Position numbers and translations under genes: made by a program. DNA of 16,582 bases, from NCBI GenBank assembly GCA_946061355.1, contig CAMGRE010000029.1, positions 1-16,582 of the forward strand, read 5' to 3'. Numbering within the stretch: the stretch's first letter is position 1; the number at the start of each line of letters is the position of its first letter. The DNA is from an uncultured bacterium. GTDB lineage: Bacteria; Bacillota; Clostridia; Lachnospirales; Lachnospiraceae. This document shows, in pieces, positions 14,340-16,582 of this stretch. The notes under the pieces were generated by a model. It was not told the origin of the DNA and searched no databases. It saw only the letters and a program-made list of their open reading frames with translations.

Positions 14340-15257
14340 ATGAAAAAGAGAATAGGTGTATGTTTGCTGTGCACTGTGTGTTTTCTGCTGGCGGCTGCCT
14401 GCGGAAAACGGGATGAGGACACGGCGGGACAGACTGTGGATGTATATTATATGAATAAGGACGAGACTCATATCCAGAAGGAGGAGTATGAACTGCAAAG
14501 TACGGATACTGCCGGGCAGATTCAGGAGCTCCTCGAAGTGATGGCAATGCCGCCGGAGAGCAATGAGATCAAGGCGGTCATTACCAGCGGATTCACGATA
14601 TTGGGAGCTGCCCAGGATGGGGAACAGCTTGTGATCAATCTGGATGAACGTTACAAGGAACTGGATCCTTCCGTAGAGATATTGACAAGGGCGGCACTGG
14701 TGCGCACTTTGACCCAGATACCGGGGATTACTTATGTGTCCATGCAGGTGAGAGAGGAACCTCTCACGGATCAGTCGGGCAATCCCGTCGGTGTTATGGA
14801 GGCTGCCATGTTCATCGATAATGCCGGTGATGAGATCAATTCTTATGAACGTGTTAAGTTGAAACTATACTTCGCGGATGAGACGGGTACGGAACTCAGG
14901 GAAATCACCCGAACTGTGGTGTATAACAGTAACATTTCCATGGAGAAACTTGTGGTCGAGCAGCTGATTGCCGGTCCGAACAGCAAGGAGGTTTATCCGA
15001 CCATAAATCCGGAGACAAAGGTCAACAATGTCACTGTAAAGGATGGTACGTGTTATGTAAACTTAAACGAAAACTTCCTTACACAGACTTACAATGTTTC
15101 CTCGGAGGTGACGATCTATTCCATCGTGAACTCTCTGGTGGAACTGGCAAATGTCAATAAGGTTCAGATTTCCATCAATGGCGAGACGGATGGAACCTAC
15201 AGGGAGACGATCCCCTTTTCCACCGTGTTTGAGCGGAATCTGGAGGTTATTTCCTAA
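14340..15257 (+). CDS. Double-GerMN-domain lipoprotein
   Basis: A 305-residue lipoprotein with a textbook signal: basic MKKR, hydrophobic core and lipobox LAAAC with Cys21. Two GerMN-like domains follow. The first (about 33-140) has VYYMNKDE, the TAGQIQELLEVM helix and QLVINLDERYKEL; the second (about 170-290) has KLKLYFADETG, VVEQLIAGP and TCYVNLNENFL. GerM, the namesake, is a sporulation/germination lipoprotein of Bacillus, and GerMN domains also occur in lipoproteins encoded beside two-component systems in Actinobacteria (LpqB). A role as envelope accessory to the adjacent kinase is therefore reasonable but inferred. AAGGAG lies eight bases before the ATG. Confidence 0.88.
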   Translation: MKKRIGVCLLCTVCFLLAAACGKRDEDTAGQTVDVYYMNKDETHIQKEEYELQSTDTAGQIQELLEVMAMPPESNEIKAVITSGFTILGAAQDGEQLVINLDERYKELDPSVEILTRAALVRTLTQIPGITYVSMQVREEPLTDQSGNPVGVMEAAMFIDNAGDEINSYERVKLKLYFADETGTELREITRTVVYNSNISMEKLVVEQLIAGPNSKEVYPTINPETKVNNVTVKDGTCYVNLNENFLTQTYNVSSEVTIYSIVNSLVELANVNKVQISINGETDGTYRETIPFSTVFERNLEVIS

Positions 15258-15267
15258 AACAATTCAA

Positions 15268-15301
15268 GGGATGTGTCACAGAAACTTCCGGGACATATCC
15301 C
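15268..15301 (+). promoter_or_regulatory. Hairpin between the GerMN gene and comEC
   Basis: GGGATGTGTC (15268-15277) pairs with GACATATCCC (15292-15301), ten pairs with one G-U, around a 14-nt loop. It is followed by ATAAGC rather than a U-run, so it is not a standard terminator. It could be a processing or stability element that lowers comEC expression relative to the upstream genes. Confidence 0.45.
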
Positions 15302-15329
15302 ATAAGCATTTCTTTAGAGGATTTTTTCA

Positions 15330-16013
15330 ATGAGACGTTACACATTGTGTAAATGTTGTCTTGCCGTTCTGGCATTCTTTTTTCTTATGCGTATTGCAGG
15401 AGTTACGGAAGAGAATAACTGTGGCGGTCCGCCTGCCGGGGAAGTCTTTCTGTCAGGGACTGTCTGCGGTCTCCAGCAAAAAGAGACAGAATATCATCAG
15501 GTTAAGACTCTGATTTCCCTGAAAACTGTTGCGCTGCAAGACCGGCACACACAGATATCGGGCGGTGTGCTGTGCTATCTGAAATCAGATCAGGAGCAGC
15601 CGCTCATGGGAGAGCGAGTCACGATGCTCGGGGAAATGCAGGAGTTTTCGCAGGCGACGAATCCGGGCGGCTTTGATCAGGATAAATATCAGGCAGCACG
15701 GGGACTTTCCCTCTGTATGAAAAAGGCAGAACTCATAGAGCGGGGGAGTACATACAGCGGTTACAGACAGTTCCTGTACCGGGTGCGGGAATGCCTTGAC
15801 AGTGTTGTTGATGCGGTATGCCTTGAAAGTGACGCGGGTGTCATAAAGGCTATGCTTTTGGGAGATAAGACAGAACTTGACAGTGCCCGGAAGAAGCTGT
15901 ATCAGGAGAATGGCATCGCACATATCCTGGCGATCTCGGGTGTCTACACACTATCCTTGGTATACATAACCCTATGTAAAACGCCAATTTTCTGCCCTTT
16001 CTGGGTATTTTAA
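15330..16013 (+). pseudogene. comEC: ComEC/Rec2 DNA-uptake channel, truncated by foreign DNA
   Basis: ComEC forms the membrane channel through which single-stranded DNA enters in natural transformation; full proteins have about 700-800 residues. Here 227 codons remain. They cover a first membrane helix (about 9-26), the soluble DUF4131 region (about 35-150) and the start of the competence domain with VIKAMLLGDKTELD and YQENGIAHILAISG ending at Gly204 (codon 15939-15941). In relatives the next residues are Leu-His-(Val); here the frame passes into VYTLSLVYITLCK and stops at 16013. All later membrane helices and the C-terminal metallo-beta-lactamase-like domain are missing from the window. AGAGGA lies eight bases before the ATG. 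As it stands the channel cannot be made; the rest may lie beyond an inserted element. Confidence 0.85.
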
Positions 16014-16095
16014 TTCCCAATTATTACATTACTTTTGATACCTGTTTTTGCCCATAATTGCACTTTGTCCTATGGGGTTAAAGAGAAAAGCATAT

Positions 16096-16144
16096 TTTGG
16101 CGAAAGTATAAACATTTACGCAAAAGCCTATTATTTGGCGAAAG
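16096..16144 (+). repeat. Short phased direct repeats (iteron-like)
   Basis: TTTGGCGAAAG occurs exactly at 16096-16106 and 16134-16144, and the weaker copy TTTACGCAAAAG lies midway at about 16115-16126. Copies are 19-20 bp apart, about two helical turns, which suits repeated protein binding on one DNA face. Only two copies are exact, so this may be chance. Confidence 0.35.
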
Positions 16145-16215
16145 AAAGGAAATTTTTATTATGCTAAAGAAAAAAGTAAGGAATTTGAAAGTTTATGATA
16201 TTTACAATGCAAATT

Positions 16216-16255
16216 ATGAAAAAAGAGTAAATGCAGTTTTGTGCACTTACTCTTT
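16216..16255 (-). terminator. Intrinsic terminator of the leftward gene
   Basis: Read on the minus strand, AAAGAGTAAGTGCA (16255-16242) pairs along all 14 positions (one G-U) with TGCATTTACTCTTT (16235-16222) around a 6-nt loop, followed by a run of Ts down to 16216. In the plus orientation the G-U becomes an A-C mismatch and the T-run is interrupted, so the hairpin serves the leftward gene ending at 16262. Confidence 0.82.
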
Positions 16256-16261
16256 CTTCTT

Positions 16262-16582
16262 TTATTTAAATATTAGTGTTGCTTTACCAGCGACGAGAGT
16301 AGTTAGTGAAGAAATATCAGTCCCAGTTAGATTATTTACTTTTGCTGGAGCTAGTAAAGTAGTTTCAAAATGTTCAATCAATGCTTGATCAAAGAATGTT
16401 GTATCAAATGAAATGCCAGCTATTATATCAATTATCCCCTTTGATTGTAAAAAAAGGGGAATCTTAAATAAGGTGTTCATTTGAAAAAAACAATCAAAGT
16501 ATTCGAGCATTTTTTCAATTGTATTCTTACTGTTTTCACTGAAGCCAATTCCATCTACGGAACCCATAAGATAAACATGGTT
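16262..16582 (-). CDS. Unrecognised protein, C-terminal part (5' end outside window)
   Basis: A leftward reading frame of 106 codons is open at the window edge and ends at 16262, only seven bases before a strong terminator, which is good evidence that it is a real gene. The visible part contains NHVYLMGSVDGIGF, a phenylalanine-rich helix-like stretch (TIEKMLEYFDCFFQMNTLF), then KGIIDIIAGISFDTTFFDQAL and LVAGKATLIFK at the end. An internal ATG at 16567 has no clear ribosome site, so the start is likely upstream of the window. No membrane helix, signal or catalytic motif is evident in this part. It is AT-rich and lies in the DNA that interrupts comEC, so it is probably cargo or a core gene of that element. 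No function is proposed. Confidence 0.6.
   Translation of the reverse strand, partial: NHVYLMGSVDGIGFSENSKNTIEKMLEYFDCFFQMNTLFKIPLFLQSKGIIDIIAGISFDTTFFDQALIEHFETTLLAPAKVNNLTGTDISSLTTLVAGKATLIFK

Larger units (their letters stand above)
15942..16260. mobile_element. Probable left end of an inserted AT-rich element
   Basis: From the comEC break point the DNA changes character. The comEC stretch 15601-15660 is 36 of 60 G+C, while 16141-16200 is 12 of 60 and 16261-16320 is 19 of 60. There is no coding frame that continues comEC. The stretch has an 11-bp direct repeat TTTGGCGAAAG (16096-16106 and 16134-16144) with a related TTTACGCAAAAG between them. An ATG at 16161 begins a 75-codon frame on the plus strand, but it runs through a terminator and antisense to a better gene. 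No recognised insertion-sequence end, integrase or target duplication can be seen, because the other end is outside the window. A chimeric contig edge is the alternative. Confidence 0.5.

Noticed and set aside
15942..16013. Group II intron inserted in comEC.
   Set aside because: The junction does not begin with the GTGCG typical of these introns, and no reverse transcriptase or domain V-like hairpin is visible.
16161..16388. A 75-codon plus-strand frame starting MLKKKVRNLKVYDIYN, with AAAGGA ten bases upstream.
   Set aside because: Its codons 20-32 are the terminator hairpin of the leftward gene and its end is antisense to that gene. The protein beyond residue 30 looks like a shadow. A very short peptide cannot be ruled out.
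16035..16388. Longer plus-strand frame covering the AT-rich junction region.
   Set aside because: Same frame as above extended upstream through non-coding AT-rich DNA without a ribosome site.
1..16582. CRISPR array, tRNA or rRNA genes.
   Set aside because: No regularly spaced repeats with unique spacers and no tRNA or rRNA-like sequences were seen on either strand.

Overview
The window looks like chromosomal DNA of an anaerobic Firmicute of the class Clostridia, most likely a Lachnospiraceae-type gut bacterium. The signs are moderately GC-rich genes with strong AGGAGG-type ribosome sites, the cyclic (ArgJ) arginine pathway with ArgR-type operators, a GerMN lipoprotein, a decayed Rpn-type (PD-(D/E)XK) gene of the kind common in that family, and a comEA/two-component/gerMN/comEC cluster. 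The taxonomic call is inference; there is no rRNA or other marker here.

Region 1 (1-8363) is an arginine biosynthesis locus. argG runs leftward from 1222 and leaves the window. Divergently, argC, a SpoVB/MurJ-type membrane protein, a GNAT acetyltransferase, argJ, argB and argD run rightward as one apparent operon. The 243-bp argG-argC gap holds at least four ARG-box-like palindromes with centres about 20-21 bp (or twice that) apart, two good promoters for argC, and a separate perfect 12-bp palindrome beside the argG ribosome site. A 113-nt leader before argJ can fold into three consecutive hairpins. ArgJ, ArgB, ArgC and ArgD make acetylornithine from glutamate and recycle the acetyl group; ArgG acts later, on citrulline. 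argF and argH are not in the window.

Region 2 (8461-11226) holds an orphan membrane-anchored solute-binding protein, a terminator hairpin that overlaps the start of a small five-helix DMT (YdcZ-type) transporter, and an Rpn-family pseudogene with an internal deletion and frameshift but a well-preserved promoter.

Region 3 (11343-15941) is a DNA-uptake/envelope cluster: a ComEA-like SLBB-HhH protein, an OmpR-type response regulator, its HAMP-HisKA kinase, a double-GerMN lipoprotein and the N-terminal part of ComEC. The genes are tightly spaced and co-oriented, so the two-component system may be co-transcribed with the uptake genes.

Region 4 (about 15942-16582) is strikingly AT-rich. It breaks comEC at its most conserved motif (ILAISG, normally followed by LH) and continues with repeats and a leftward, unrecognised partial gene with its own strong terminator. 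This is most likely the left end of an inserted mobile element; an assembly join at a contig edge is the alternative.
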